Shown piece after piece: positions 21,529-32,403 of a stretch of DNA of 64,000 nucleotides. The position numbers and the translations under genes are program-made. This DNA is from Diplonema japonicum (lineage: Eukaryota; Euglenozoa; Diplonemea; Diplonemida; Diplonemidae): positions 372,001 through 436,000 of the forward strand of contig OZ025660.1 of assembly GCA_964019335.1 (NCBI GenBank), given 5' to 3'. Under the pieces are notes generated by a model that was not told the origin of the DNA, ran no database searches, and worked only from the letters and a program-made list of their open reading frames with translations. The first letter of the stretch is position 1. Every line of letters starts with the position of its first letter.

Positions 21529-24138
21529 CTAAATGTCAAAGTACACGGTGGAACTGGGCGGTGTCATCTTAACCTCCTGAGAAGGCACAGGAGCTTTCTC
21601 CAAGTCACTCAACAGCATTTCCCGAGGAGCGGTCGTGGTCATGGTAGAGGTTCTCTTCTTGTTGTACACTGTGAGGGCGATGGCGGAACCAATGCACAGG
21701 GCACCCAAACCACCTGCGAGATACAGCCACGGCATCGAGAAGGAGGAGGAGGAAGAGGAGGAGGAGGAGCCAGACTCGTCATCAGGTTGCGGGGCAGGAA
21801 CGCTGACCTTTGTGACAGGCTTCACAACAAGGGAACCCTCGTCCCCGTCCACCAAAGGTCCCTTCCCCTCAGCTGCCTCCTTCACCGCCTCTTCCACTTC
21901 CGCCTCGATCTTGTCCGCATCTTTCCCCTCAATACGGTACTCCACGAACACACCAGTGTCGCTGTCATCCTCCACCTGCTGGACTCCGGCACCTCTGTAA
22001 CGACGCCTCTCCTCGTTCAGGTAGTCCATGTTCCATGAACGGTCCACTTCTACCGCATAGTTCCTCCTCTCCCTCGGTGTCGGACGCCTGTTCCCCGCCT
22101 TCAACACACCAACAGCAGTCACCACCAACCAGTCGGGCCTCGACCTCAGCCACCTTGAAGCCTTCATCATAGACATCCTGAACTTCCTCAGGAAGTCCCT
22201 CGGCCTCTGCATCACATAGTTCCTGTTACCTCTGAACCTCAAGCACTTCTCCATCTCAGGAGAAGGTGTGGGGTTTGGTGTCGACATTCTTGGAGCTGCG
22301 GTGTTCGGGGCTGAGGTCTCTCTCTGCTCGCTGCCAGGGGACGAAGTCACTTTCTGTTCACCACCAGGGGATGAGGTTTCTTTCTGCTCGCCACCAGGGG
22401 ATGAAGTCACTTTCTGCTCGCTGCCAGGGGATGAAGTCTCCTTCTGTTCGCCATTAGGGCTTGGAGTCTCACCGTTGCCCATTTCACCACCAGGGGATGG
22501 AGTCTTACCGTTGCCCATCTCACCACCAGGGGACGGAGTCTCGCCGTTGCCTTCTTCACCACCAGGAGATGGAGTCCTGCCGTTGCCTTCTTCACCACCA
22601 GGGGACGGAGTCTCGCCGTTGCCTTCCTCACCACCAGGGGATGGGGTCCTACCGCCGTTGCCTTCCTCACCACCAGGGGATGGAGTCTCGCCGTTGCCTT
22701 CCTCACCACCAGGGGACGGACCTTCTTCACCACCAGGAGATGGACCCTCTTCGGTTCCCTCTTCAGTTCCCTCCTCGGTGCCCTCTTCACGGTCTTTTGC
22801 GGCTCCCTGTTCACCCTTGTTGCCATTGTTGCCTTGTTCACCTTTGTTACCGTTGTTGCCCTCAGGGTTGTTGTTGCCCCCTTCTTCGCCGTTGCCGGTG
22901 CCCCCTTCCTCACCGCCAGTTGGTGGAGGCATACCGTTACCACCTTCTTCACCACCAGTGGGTGGAGGCATACCATTGCCACCCTCCTCACCGCCAGGGG
23001 ATGGAGTCCTACCGTTGCCACCTTCCTCACCGCCAGGGGATGGAGTCCTGCCGTTGCCACCCTCTTCACCACCAGGGGATGGAGTCCTACCGTTACCACC
23101 CTCTTCACCGCCAGGGGATGGAGTTCTACCGTTACCACCCTCCTCACCGCCAGGGGATGGAGTCCTACCGTTACCACCCTCTTCACCGCCAGGGGATGGA
23201 GTTCTACCGTTACCACCTTCCTCACCACCGGGAGATGGAGTCCTACCGTTGCCACCCTCTTCACCACCAGGGGATGGAGTCCTACCGTTGCCTTCCTCAC
23301 CACCAGGGGATGGAGTCCTGCCGTTCCCTTCCTCACCACCAGGGGATGGAGTCTTACCGTTGCCCTCTTCACCACCAGGGGAATCCGTGTTCTGCTCACC
23401 GTTCGGACTGGGGGTGTTTTGTTGACCATTAGGACTGGGGGTGTTCTGCTGACCATTCGGACTGGGGGTGTTTTGTTGACCATTAGGACTGGGGGTGTTC
23501 TGCTGGCCGTTAGGACTGGGGGTGTTTTGTTGACCATTAGGACTGGGGGTGTTCTGCTGGCCGTTAGGACTGGGGGTGTTCTGCTGGCCGTTAGGACTGG
23601 GAGTGTTCTGTTGACCGTTAGGACTGGGGGTGTTCTGCTGGCCGTTAGGACTGGGAGTGTTCTGTTGACCGTTAGGACTGGGGGTGTTCTGTTGACCATT
23701 AGGGCTTGGAGTAGCAGGGGCCCGGGTAGCAGGGGCTGAAGTAGCGGGAGCAGAAGTGTCAGGGGCTCGAGTAGCAGGGGCCCGAGTAGCGGGAGCAGAA
23801 GTGTCAGGGGCCCGAGTATCAGGAGGCGAAGTAGCAGGGGCCCGAGTATCAGGGATTGCTGTGTCAGGGGACAAACTCTCACCCGGTTTACACTTCCTCG
23901 GGGGGTAGGTCTTCTTCCCGTAGCTCTTCTTCCCGTAGTAGGTCTTCTTCCCGTAGTACGTCTTCTTCCCGTAACTCTTCTTCCCATAATAGCTCTTCCC
24001 GTAGTACTTGCTACTGTAGTGGTTCCCGTTGCCGTAGCCATAGTTGTATCCCCCCACTTGGCTGCCATAGTAGTGTGCGCTGGCTGGTGCCACCATCGAG
24101 GCGGCACACAGCACTAGAAGCAAGCTCCTCGACCTCAT
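21529..24138 (-). CDS. Mucin-like type I membrane surface protein with Pro/Thr/Ser/Gly repeats
   Basis: 869 aa. A signal peptide (MRSRSLLLVLCAASMVAPASA) is followed by a Tyr/Gly/Lys-rich block with YYGKK repeats. Next come Ala-Pro-Thr/Asp repeats, about a dozen copies of the 9-mer NTPSPNGQQ (DNA about 23390-23715), and a longer array built on TPSPGGEEGGNGR (about 22470-23390). A globular region of about 150 residues with charged helices then leads through a Ser-rich spacer to one transmembrane helix (about 804-825) and a 44-residue cytoplasmic tail. Density of Thr/Ser/Pro indicates heavy O-glycosylation. It is likely a cell-surface coat or adhesion protein. The globular part could be an SEA-like domain, but I cannot confirm that. 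Tandem DNA repeats predict length variation between strains. Confidence 0.8.
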   Translation of the reverse strand: MRSRSLLLVLCAASMVAPASAHYYGSQVGGYNYGYGNGNHYSSKYYGKSYYGKKSYGKKTYYGKKTYYGKKSYGKKTYPPRKCKPGESLSPDTAIPDTRAPATSPPDTRAPDTSAPATRAPATRAPDTSAPATSAPATRAPATPSPNGQQNTPSPNGQQNTPSPNGQQNTPSPNGQQNTPSPNGQQNTPSPNGQQNTPSPNGQQNTPSPNGQQNTPSPNGQQNTPSPNGQQNTPSPNGQQNTPSPNGEQNTDSPGGEEGNGKTPSPGGEEGNGRTPSPGGEEGNGRTPSPGGEEGGNGRTPSPGGEEGGNGRTPSPGGEEGGNGRTPSPGGEEGGNGRTPSPGGEEGGNGRTPSPGGEEGGNGRTPSPGGEEGGNGRTPSPGGEEGGNGMPPPTGGEEGGNGMPPPTGGEEGGTGNGEEGGNNNPEGNNGNKGEQGNNGNKGEQGAAKDREEGTEEGTEEGTEEGPSPGGEEGPSPGGEEGNGETPSPGGEEGNGGRTPSPGGEEGNGETPSPGGEEGNGRTPSPGGEEGNGETPSPGGEMGNGKTPSPGGEMGNGETPSPNGEQKETSSPGSEQKVTSSPGGEQKETSSPGGEQKVTSSPGSEQRETSAPNTAAPRMSTPNPTPSPEMEKCLRFRGNRNYVMQRPRDFLRKFRMSMMKASRWLRSRPDWLVVTAVGVLKAGNRRPTPRERRNYAVEVDRSWNMDYLNEERRRYRGAGVQQVEDDSDTGVFVEYRIEGKDADKIEAEVEEAVKEAAEGKGPLVDGDEGSLVVKPVTKVSVPAPQPDDESGSSSSSSSSSFSMPWLYLAGGLGALCIGSAIALTVYNKKRTSTMTTTAPREMLLSDLEKAPVPSQEVKMTPPSSTVYFDI

Positions 24139-24289
24139 ATTTATGTTCAGTAAACCTGTGTGGTTGTGTCGTTACAAATTTGCGAAAAGAAGAATTGGAA
24201 TCTCCTTTTTGTCCTCACCCATATGTCCTTGCTGCCGAAAGTAAGCTCAACACTCTCCTTCATGCCCTTGCTGCCGAAGTCCCATCCTC

Positions 24290-25630
24290 CAGGAGCCTGG
24301 TTCCAGAGAATGGACATCAGAACAGATCTTGGTTTGCGAATGGAATGGTTGTACACACTTGCACCCAAAGGTGCTTCATACGCCAGGTAAAATGGTGTCA
24401 TCATCTTGCCCCTTCGCCTACCCCCCACCCCTCCATTGGCCCTCGTGATGGGAAAAATGAATGGATCAGTTTCCTTCTGTCATTTATGTGTTAAAGGGGA
24501 ATCAGGAGACTGTGTCTTCATAGAATGGACCAATGTTCTTTAACTACGGTGTCATCATGCTTCGGTGTTGCTGCTGTCGGACACAACACAGATCCTTGAG
24601 ACAGGAAAGAGAATTCACTATGATAGGAAACGAAGTGGTTAGCAACGGCCCATCAAAGAAAAGCAACTTTGCTTTGAGTGTTGTTGCCGTTTTTTTTCAG
24701 AAAGGGTTTGTGCAGAGCACCTATCCATCAAACACCAATCATCTGTGATGACAAGGTCAGAGACTCTAGTCTTTTGTGCTTTGATCATCATTCAAAGCGT
24801 TGATCCCAAAGATGCAGGGAAATTCCGTAGGTGTGTCCCCCCCTCGGGAATTCGGGAGAAAAGGTTCCTCATCTCCCGCCCACTTTCACCCTGCAGCACA
24901 AACAGAGTGTGACTGCTGCAACGACAGCGGAGGGCGGTGGCCAAAAGGAAGGCAAAAACCACAGACACCGGGAAGGGGGACAAAAGGTTGGAGATCTTGT
25001 ACCAGATAAAGGGAACCTGTGCAAGGTACGAGGCACCTCACAGGAGGGTTGCCGGTACTCCATCTCCCTCTCCTCTCTTTCTCTCTCTCGCATAGCTTCA
25101 CAACCAGCACCCTATTCAGAGAGGGAACAGGCTGTTACAAGCTTGCTGCAAGTTTTCAAAACAGCTGTTCTCTCTCTCTCTCTCCCTCTTTCTTTCACTC
25201 CAATCTCGCATCAGGACTGGAGGATGGTATCTTTATTTGATAAAGGTCTTCCGTGGCACCCGTGCTGCCCTTCTCCCTCCCTCCTACCCCTTACATGTCT
25301 CGCACCCCTCCAACGCCTCTTTCATGTATGAAGAACGCGAAGTGGTGTTAATTAAGGGTGCTCTCCAGGCCTGTCCGGGTACGTTGGGAATACAACCGTT
25401 TTTTTTTCAGAAAGGGTTTGTGCAGAGCACCTATCCATCAAACACCAATCATCTGTGATGACAAGGTCAGAGACTCTAGTCTTTGTGCTTTGATCATCAT
25501 TCACAGCGTTGGTGTGTCCCCTTCGACACGGGTCATCACTTCAAGAGACGAAAAAAATCAGTTTCTTTCTAAAAACATAGTTTTATTGCAAACTAGGCAA
25601 CCTTGAAGGGCAATCGGAAATGACAGAATG
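24290..25630. repeat. Mosaic dispersed repeat, copy 3 (most complete)
   Basis: Contains the sequence of both other large copies: 24293-25067 equals 19487-20262, and 24792-25481 equals 15926-16615. It starts about 150 bp upstream of the mucin-like gene's ATG. 25560-25630 is a diverged version of the 16690-16760 block. A further partial unit lies at 25660-25765, matching 24310-24405. Confidence 0.85.
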
Positions 25631-25919
25631 GGTGGGGTTCTATTCGTGGGGGAAGTCGCTGCTTTGGGACATCAGAACAGATCTTGGTTTGCGAATGGAA
25701 TGGTTGTACACACTTGCACCCAAAGGTGCTTCATACGCCAGGTAAAGTGGTGTCATCATCTTGCCAATGACAGGGGATTCTTTGAAAGGTTCTAAAAGAT
25801 CATGACAGTGGTCCCTGTTGCACCCCTGCAACGCTTTTCTCATCAAATATTAAAAAGACACATAATAACAACATTGTACTACAATCATCCTTTTCTTTTC
25901 CCTCTTTTTCTTTATACAT

Positions 25920-26405
25920 CTACTCGAAGAGCTCAGGCAAAGGCAGGCTTCGCACGGTGGTCACCTTGCCGGTGATTATGCCGGCAAGAATTTTCCGGTC
26001 ACGTTTGGTTTGCTTAACAGCAGGGGACGACTCAGCAATGGACAGAGAAGGGTAAGAGTGGTTGCCTTGAGTAATGCTTGTGTGGAAGGGCTTCTGGGAA
26101 GAGGAGGAGGAAGGCCGCCACATAGTGGAATTCTTCGGTGAAACGCTTGCCCGCTGCTGCAAGACAATCGATGTGTGAGGTGTCGCCTTCACTGTGACAC
26201 AACCTTCTAACGTCCTGGTGGCATGCGGGGCCCACGAGCCGCTCAGAGGCACTGTCAACGTCTTATCTTCAACCACCATCAACAACGGGTCATCTTCCAC
26301 TCCTTTCCGTCTTCTGCCGCCTTTTCCTTTCTTCCCGACATTATCCTTGGTCAGCTTAATCCAATCAACAACACCATCATTTTGCCCGCTCACAGAGGGG
26401 TACAT
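25920..26405 (-). CDS. Unknown basic protein, 161 aa
   Basis: The frame ends at 25920. I take the ATG at 26405 (MYPSVSG) because upstream in-frame codons include no ATG and a T-tract plus CCAG acceptor lies about 65-70 nt upstream. The protein has a Lys/Gly/Arg stretch (GKKGKGGRRRKG), a hydrophobic strand (DPLLMVV) and a Ser-rich middle. No domain is recognised and no catalytic motif is visible. The codon pattern is protein-like and unlike the nearby repeats. Confidence 0.5.
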   Translation of the reverse strand: MYPSVSGQNDGVVDWIKLTKDNVGKKGKGGRRRKGVEDDPLLMVVEDKTLTVPLSGSWAPHATRTLEGCVTVKATPHTSIVLQQRASVSPKNSTMWRPSSSSSQKPFHTSITQGNHSYPSLSIAESSPAVKQTKRDRKILAGIITGKVTTVRSLPLPELFE

Positions 26406-26520
26406 CCTTTTTATAGGCTGAGACACTTCATAACGAACCAGCCCGAAAAGGAAAACGAGTTACTCTACTGGAAAAAAAAAATGGAAATGGTTCTATAGGT
26501 GTGTGCCTGAATAATCATAA

Positions 26521-29043
26521 TTACAAAGGCTGTAACAGGTTTTGCAGTTGGAGGTGGCGCTGCTCAAGGGTGGTGAGCTTGTCTTGGAGGGCTTTGTTTT
26601 TTTGCTTGTCGGATTCGGCGGTCTTCTGCAGTGTGCCTGTGAGGAGCTTTTCGCTGTCGAGCCGTTCTTCTAGCTCCTGGCGATGCGTCTTCTCTGTCGT
26701 GAAGGCCTCTGCAAGGGTGCGAAGCTTTTTCCTTGCGTCCCGTTCCAGACTGCTGAGGGTTCTTGCCAGCGTCTCCTTTTCCGCTTCAGCCCGACCCACT
26801 TTTGCTTCGATTTTTTTTAACTGCATTCGTAGTTCATCTGCATCTTCGCTGAGCTCCTCGATCTTTGCTTTCGCCTCTCTTGCTTCGCCTTGGTATCTTT
26901 TCGCCTTCTCGTCCTTGTCTGATGCTGTGTTGTCTAATCTCCGCTTCTTGTCCTTGAAATCCCGTTCCATATCTTTCATCGATGCTTGTAAGTTGGTCTC
27001 CAGCCGTGACCTCAACGCTCGTTCCTCATCTAAGGCTTGCTTCAGGTTCTCGTTCTCTGCGCGGGCGTCGTCGACGTCTTGAAGGATGTGAGCCGCCTGG
27101 CTGTCCTTTTCACGGATCGTTGTTTCTAACTCGAAGATCCTTCTCTGGAGTGGCGTGGGGTCAGGGTGTTCCGGACGTGTCCGCAAGCATCGTACCTCTT
27201 CTTCCATCCGACGGCAGGCTTTTTCCTTGTCGACAGCTTCTTCCTCTGCCGCTTTCTTCAGCTGCCGCATCTGCGCCTCCATCGCTAGGGCGTTCTCACC
27301 TGCTTCGCGTTCGCTTGCTTCGTGCTCTCGTTTCATGATACTCACCACTCCCTCCAACCCCTCCGCCTTCTCCTTCGCTTTTTTGTAAGCGTGGTTCACG
27401 TCCTTGTACGCTTGCGTCAGCTTCCCGATCGCTTTCTCGTACTTCCTTGCAATGCTGGTCTTAACAGATTTTATTTCCGTTTCTTGAGCATGTGCCGCGA
27501 GGTCTGCTTCCTTCACTCTCTGTTGGTCTTTCATGCTGTGCTCGACGCGTTCTGTGTGTAGTTCCGATTCGTGGCGGCGTTTGAGGAGTGCCAGCTCGTG
27601 CTTGCCTGCCTCGTGTGCACCGACAAGCTCCGACTCCAGACGACGTTTCAAAGCCGTGATTTCCATGTTGTGCCGTTCGCGTAGTTCGGCAGCCTGCTCA
27701 TCGAGTGCGTCTTTCAGCTCTTTCCCCCACCCAGCGTGCTCGAGGGTGTGGCGTTGGCGGAGCTCTGCTCGTATCGTCTCGCAGTCTGCGTCCCTTCTAT
27801 GCAGCTCTTCCTTCAGTGCTGCCACCTGCAGAACCAGCTTATGGTTCTCAGACCTGACTCGCTCCAAACTCCCGTCTTTCCGTTCCAGGTCCTCTGTCAG
27901 TCTTTCCATTTTTCGTTCGAGATGGTTCATGGTTGACGCCGCTCCTTCGAGTCTGTCCCGCTCCGCCATCAGATCTTGGATGATGGCTTTTTGCTTGCCA
28001 GCGTGCTCACAGCCCTGGTGCGCGGTGCGCAGCTCAACACGCAGCTGTGCAGCTTCCGTCTGAAGGGTTTCAATGTCGTTTTGCTGTTTTTCGTATTTCG
28101 AGAGGAGATGCGTGTGGCGGGCGGCTGTCAGAAGGAGAGCGTCGAGGTCGAGAAGGTCGGAGGTGGAGGTACTGCGGATGGTAGTGGGGATAGAAGTCTG
28201 GACCTCCATAGAGTGTGTAATGGGAGAGAGGGTTTGGGTGCCTTGGGGATGCGTTGCAGGAGGAGCCGGGGTGATCTGATGTTGTTGATGCTGCGTGTGA
28301 TGTTGGGGGGACGGGGGCGACAGTCTTCGGAGCGGGCTGACCTTCCTTTGCACGATGCCTCTTCGTTGGTGCAGGGCTTTGTCGATCTTTGTGGTAGACA
28401 CCGCTTCAAAGGCTGCATCGTCTTCCTCCCGTGAGCTCTCTAAGGATTCATCAAGCCACTCCGCGACGGGGGTGGCGGGGAGCAAAGGCGCGTCACCATG
28501 CGGGGTGTCTTCATGTGTGGAGATCAAATCTACGCCGTCAAAGGTGCACAGCATAGGACAGCTTCGGAGAACCCAAGCACGGTACCCAGTGTGGGCCGTG
28601 ACGGGGTTGCCGGTGAGATTCAGTTTTTTGAGCTTTGCAAGGTGATGCAAGCCCTCTAGTTGGTCAAAACCCGCGATTTGATTCCCTTCGAGTTCCAGTA
28701 TTTCTAAGTTACGACACCCGAACACATGGCGTATGTCGGTGATGAGATTGTAAGCTGCAGTGAACCGTTTTAGTTTGTGCAGGTTACCAAGGCCTTCTGG
28801 TATTGATTTTAGGCGGTTTGCTGAGACGTTTACCTTCGCCAGGTTCTCGTACCTTTCGAGCCCTTCCAACCCTGTTAGCAAGTTACTGCTCAAATCTATT
28901 TCTTCCACACTGCACAGCCCTTCTACAAAGTCAATGATGCTTACGTTGTTCATATGTAAATGAACTGCCTTCACCCCTTCCGGCACTCCACGGATTTCAT
29001 ACAAGCTTTCCACACCCTTGTCATACAGAGTTACTGTGTCCAT
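26521..29043 (-). CDS. LRR plus long coiled-coil protein, LRRCC1-type
   Basis: 840 aa, apparently intronless. Residues about 20-165 hold six or so leucine-rich repeats of the SDS22-like type (LNLTGNPV, LEGNQIAGF, LSSNLLTGL), closed by an LRR cap (WVLRSCPMLCTFDGV). A Pro/His/Ser-rich linker follows. From about residue 300 to the end the protein is an almost continuous coiled coil rich in Glu, Lys, Arg and Ala. This layout matches LRRCC1/CLERC-type proteins of centrioles and basal bodies. A basal body or cilium role is inference from architecture. A pyrimidine tract ending TACACAG lies upstream of the ATG, with a second AG (TTAACAG) about 18 nt before the ATG, fitting a splice acceptor. Confidence 0.75.
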   Translation of the reverse strand: MDTVTLYDKGVESLYEIRGVPEGVKAVHLHMNNVSIIDFVEGLCSVEEIDLSSNLLTGLEGLERYENLAKVNVSANRLKSIPEGLGNLHKLKRFTAAYNLITDIRHVFGCRNLEILELEGNQIAGFDQLEGLHHLAKLKKLNLTGNPVTAHTGYRAWVLRSCPMLCTFDGVDLISTHEDTPHGDAPLLPATPVAEWLDESLESSREEDDAAFEAVSTTKIDKALHQRRGIVQRKVSPLRRLSPPSPQHHTQHQQHQITPAPPATHPQGTQTLSPITHSMEVQTSIPTTIRSTSTSDLLDLDALLLTAARHTHLLSKYEKQQNDIETLQTEAAQLRVELRTAHQGCEHAGKQKAIIQDLMAERDRLEGAASTMNHLERKMERLTEDLERKDGSLERVRSENHKLVLQVAALKEELHRRDADCETIRAELRQRHTLEHAGWGKELKDALDEQAAELRERHNMEITALKRRLESELVGAHEAGKHELALLKRRHESELHTERVEHSMKDQQRVKEADLAAHAQETEIKSVKTSIARKYEKAIGKLTQAYKDVNHAYKKAKEKAEGLEGVVSIMKREHEASEREAGENALAMEAQMRQLKKAAEEEAVDKEKACRRMEEEVRCLRTRPEHPDPTPLQRRIFELETTIREKDSQAAHILQDVDDARAENENLKQALDEERALRSRLETNLQASMKDMERDFKDKKRRLDNTASDKDEKAKRYQGEAREAKAKIEELSEDADELRMQLKKIEAKVGRAEAEKETLARTLSSLERDARKKLRTLAEAFTTEKTHRQELEERLDSEKLLTGTLQKTAESDKQKNKALQDKLTTLEQRHLQLQNLLQPL

Positions 29044-29720
29044 GGGTGGGCAGTGGCCCTGTTAATACGGTTGTTGGGGCTGTGTATGGAAAGAAGAGCG
29101 AGAAAAAAAAAAATAAATAATGAAAAGAATACAGATATTTTTTCAAAAGGGAAAGCAAAAAAAAAAAAATAGGGAGGGGGGAATGAATAAAGAACTTTTT
29201 CTTTCTTTCCAAATCCCTATTTCTAAGCAGGGGAAGGGGGGCAGTTTCAGATGCCCTCTTGCAATTCTGGGCCTATAATCTTTTTGGTGTTTGCTTTCTA
29301 ATTCCTTTTTTGTTGGCTTTCTAATTCTCTTAAAAGATCCCCCCCCCCCCCCCGTTACCAGTTGCTCGTTCTTTGTAATGTAATTCTGAGCAAAAAAAAA
29401 AAAAAGAAAATGATCACTGGATGTCTGTCGCTGTACCGCAGCATTTACCTCACTTTATTAGAATTCTTTTTACATTTTCTTTTTTGATCGTTTTCTTTTT
29501 TTCTTCTTGTTTCCTCAACAGGAAAATAAAATCTAGGCACAAAAAAAGGGGGGGGGGAAGATAGCAGGGCATGGCCGAAGGATTCCACAACCCTTGCTAA
29601 AAAACGAGAACGGGGGGGGGGGGGGAGGCTGCCCTTTTCTTTTCTTTTCTTCTTCTTCTTTTTTTTTTTTATTTTCGTTCCCCAATATACCCCGTTTTGT
29701 AGAACCCCATATTTTCTAAT
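29044..29720. other. Intergenic 680 bp, no gene seen
   Basis: Homopolymer-rich, including C runs near 29340 and G runs near 29553 and 29612. No ORF of note. Confidence 0.6.
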
Positions 29721-31374
29721 CTAACTGACGTTCCACATCTTCACTGTGTGATCTCTTGAGCCAGTTATGAGCTTTGCGTCATCGAACTGAATTGAAGTTA
29801 TCCAATGCGTGTGACCCGTGAGAACATGTACAGGCTTCCAGGTCCGCATATCCCAAATACGAGCGATGTTGTTGGCACCGCCCACGATGAGCTTTGTATC
29901 GTCATATGAGAGGCAAATGATGCCCTTGGTGGTGCCGTCTGCTCCGTCGTCGCCGGCTTGGACCGTGTTTACGTTTTTGTACGAGTCACGTCTGTCCCAC
30001 ACACGGATGGTGTTGTCCAAAGAACCGGAGATGATCTTTGAGTGGTCGAACTGTAGACAGAAAACACCCTTTTGATGCCCCCTCAGCTTGCAAACGCATT
30101 TGGGAGACTCCTTGATGTCCCACACCCTTATACTGTTCCCTGCGCTTCCGCTTACTACTATACTGTCATCCATCCGTACGCAGGACACACTTGTTCTATG
30201 TTCCTCTAGCGAGCATATGTACTCGCCTGAGTCGATGTTCCAGACCCGAACTGTTTTATCGCTGCTCCCCGACACCATGCGATCGCCCATGAAATGCACG
30301 CACCACACTTTATCGTTGTGGCCCCGTAGTTCGCTTGTGCAGGTGTCTGTTCCCCGGTCCCATATTCTCACGGTGTGGTCGAGGGATCCAGAGACAACCT
30401 TATTTGTTTTTTTTTTATTTTTTTTTGACACATACCCGATCTGAATCGAACTGGAGACATGTCACCGCCGAGGTGTGGCCTATCAGGGTGCCTTTCAGTT
30501 CATGGGGATCCCGCATGTCCCATATCCCGATCTCGTTCATAATGCCCGAGCCGGTCATCAGTTCTGTTTCGTCGAATTGGATGCAGTGGATCCCGTTGTG
30601 TTGCTTGATGATCGTGTGTTCATGGAATCTGTCAGGGGGGGGGGGGGGGTTTTGTTTTTCTTCTCTTTTTTTTTTAACATACCGTTTCGCCCTCGAAGAA
30701 AGCCAGTCCTTTTCGGAGCCTTTTTTCGTGTAATATGTTTTCTTCCACCACAACGGGTTTTGCCGTTCGTCAACACCGTCGATCGACAATCGGTTGTATT
30801 TCGCCGCCTCGTGTTCTTTGAACTCCGTATACCGCGGCCACTGCCAAGCGCAAAGATTCCTCCAAACACGGGGTGACGAGCAAAGCCGTTGCCACGAGGT
30901 GCAGACCTTCTGTGCCGACATGACAGAGTCGATGTCTAAGTAGGAGAAGGAGACGAGGAGGACCTCGTTGGGAAGCTGGCCGAGGCTGTGCACGGGGAAC
31001 GTGATCTCCATGTTGGGTAGGGAATTGAAGAAGGTCGACACGATGTCTGATAAGTTCACTTTATTCTTCTCGTTCAACGTAAAACACAGCAACGGGTTCA
31101 CCTTCGACCTCGTCAGCTCCGCAACAAGCGTCTCTAGCAAAGGTATCGCATGCACGTAATCCTTCCGTGTCGTGCTGCAGTACACATCATCGTCCATGGT
31201 TTCCTTCTCTTTTTCCATTTTCGGCGGTGGTACTCCTTCCGGTAATTTAGATCCCACCATCTTCACCCATCCCTGCATCCCCATACTCCCTCCCGGTGAA
31301 TTCTTGCTCCGGGGGGTGTCGCTCCCTTCCGAGTCCACCTCCTGGCTCCACTCCTGTACAGGCGAGCCCGCCAT
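29721..31374 (-). CDS. F-box/WD40 repeat protein, two mini-introns
   Basis: I start at the ATG at 31374 (MAGSPVQEW) since upstream codons carry no ATG. Exons 30683-31374, 30436-30628 and 29721-30398 join across introns of 54 nt (30629-30682) and 37 nt (30399-30435), giving 520 aa. The F-box is LPNEVLLVSFSYLDIDSVMS followed by QKVCTSWQRLC and VWRNLC. The WD repeats follow, with clear units ending in IRVWD, VRVWN, IRIWD and VKMWN, enough for a seven-blade propeller. F-box/WD proteins are substrate receptors of SCF ubiquitin ligases; substrates are unknown. The first intron is filled with A then a run of C, and the second is almost all A, so unspliced transcripts break or distort the first blades. 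Confidence 0.85.
30399..30435 (-). other. Mini-intron, 37 nt
   Basis: GTATGTGTC, an A tract, then CAAATAAG. Splicing joins DSDR to VVSGSLDHTVRIW, restoring a canonical WD blade. Confidence 0.85.
30629..30682 (-). other. Mini-intron, 54 nt, in-frame
   Basis: GTATGTTAAAA, then a C run and TGACAG. Removal deletes a Lys/Pro low-complexity insert between AKR and FHEHTI. Confidence 0.75.
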
Positions 31375-31506
31375 ATCTTCAACCCCCCTCCGTGGTGTAT
31401 TCGACACCCTCCTGTGATTGAGTATTTTAAAGACAATAGATGTTCTTCAACATGATACAAATACTACAACATCCTCGCCTTTCAAAAGGAGCAGGGACAC
31501 CAGCTG

Positions 31507-32253
31507 TTAAGATGGTCGGGTGTGTCGCGAGTCTACCCTAGACATGTAGTCACGCCAGATAGGGGTTTGCTGCACTCGCATCCCTTCTGCAGTGCAGGCA
31601 AGACGGATGAGCTCGGCTTCTTCCGCCTCCTGCCACGCGAGACGGATGGCGGTTGCTTCCAATGCAGCGGCTTCGGGGTGCAGACCGAGCTGTATCTGCT
31701 CGTCTTGCAGAGTTCTTTTTAAAGCAGAGATTTTTCTCTCGCGGCGGTGGATGCGTTTCAAGCGTCTGTCGTTAGCTTCCTTGTGGTCAGCACGGATGGG
31801 CTCCAATGCGGCCATGATGCTCTGCCGTCCTTCCGTCTCGAGTATGTACAACTCGTTGCGTCTGAGAAGCTCCTCCCACCACTTTGCCTCGACACCTTCG
31901 TGGAACCGCCGTACGCGTTCCTCCCTCCTGGGGAGGCGGTTCACACGGATGGCAACTTTGTTCGCTTTTATCGCTGAAAACAGGGAATTGCGGGCAAGTA
32001 TCGCTTCTTTTCGAATTGCGTTCCTCTCCTCCCACTCTGCAGCGCGCACCCCAAACGCCCATTCTGTCTCGTCACGTTTCTTTGGACTAAACACAACATG
32101 CAACGCTGGTGGAGTGGAGCTCGCAGGTCTTTCATTCAACCTGCGTGACGCAGGCATCTCTTGTGGACTGGAAGCCTCTCGCCATAGAGACGCCGCGTGT
32201 CTCTGTGGCTGACGAGCAGGCCTGGGGGGGCTGATACTGCGTAGGCCTGCCAT
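31507..32253 (-). CDS. Unknown charged helical protein, 248 aa
   Basis: I choose the ATG at 32253 (MAGLRSISPP) because the longer frame starts at a TTG, and TTTTACAG, a plausible acceptor, lies upstream. The N-terminal 50 residues are Pro/Arg/Ser-rich. The rest is nearly all charged helix (RREERVRRFHEG, RRERKISALKRTL) with heptad character, ending MSRVDSRHTRPS. It has no catalytic motif. It resembles flagellar or microtubule-associated protist proteins in composition only. It lies 132 bp from the F-box gene in the same orientation. Confidence 0.6.
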   Translation of the reverse strand: MAGLRSISPPRPARQPQRHAASLWREASSPQEMPASRRLNERPASSTPPALHVVFSPKKRDETEWAFGVRAAEWEERNAIRKEAILARNSLFSAIKANKVAIRVNRLPRREERVRRFHEGVEAKWWEELLRRNELYILETEGRQSIMAALEPIRADHKEANDRRLKRIHRRERKISALKRTLQDEQIQLGLHPEAAALEATAIRLAWQEAEEAELIRLACTAEGMRVQQTPIWRDYMSRVDSRHTRPS

Positions 32254-32403
32254 ACACCCCAACCCCAATTCTTGGGTGGCCCTCAATTATAATAGCCTGT
32301 AAAATTGAGGCACTACAAATCTTCTGGCACTTAATGAAATACACACGATTAAATCAAAAATAAAAATAAGGGGAGGAGGTTGTGTGGATCTAAAGAGGCA
32401 GTT

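Noticed and set aside
22268-23425. Plus- and minus-strand ORFs over the mucin-like repeats (385 and 566 codons)
   Set aside because: Open only because the repeat unit is a multiple of three without stops in any frame. Only the 869-aa frame has signal peptide and transmembrane helix.
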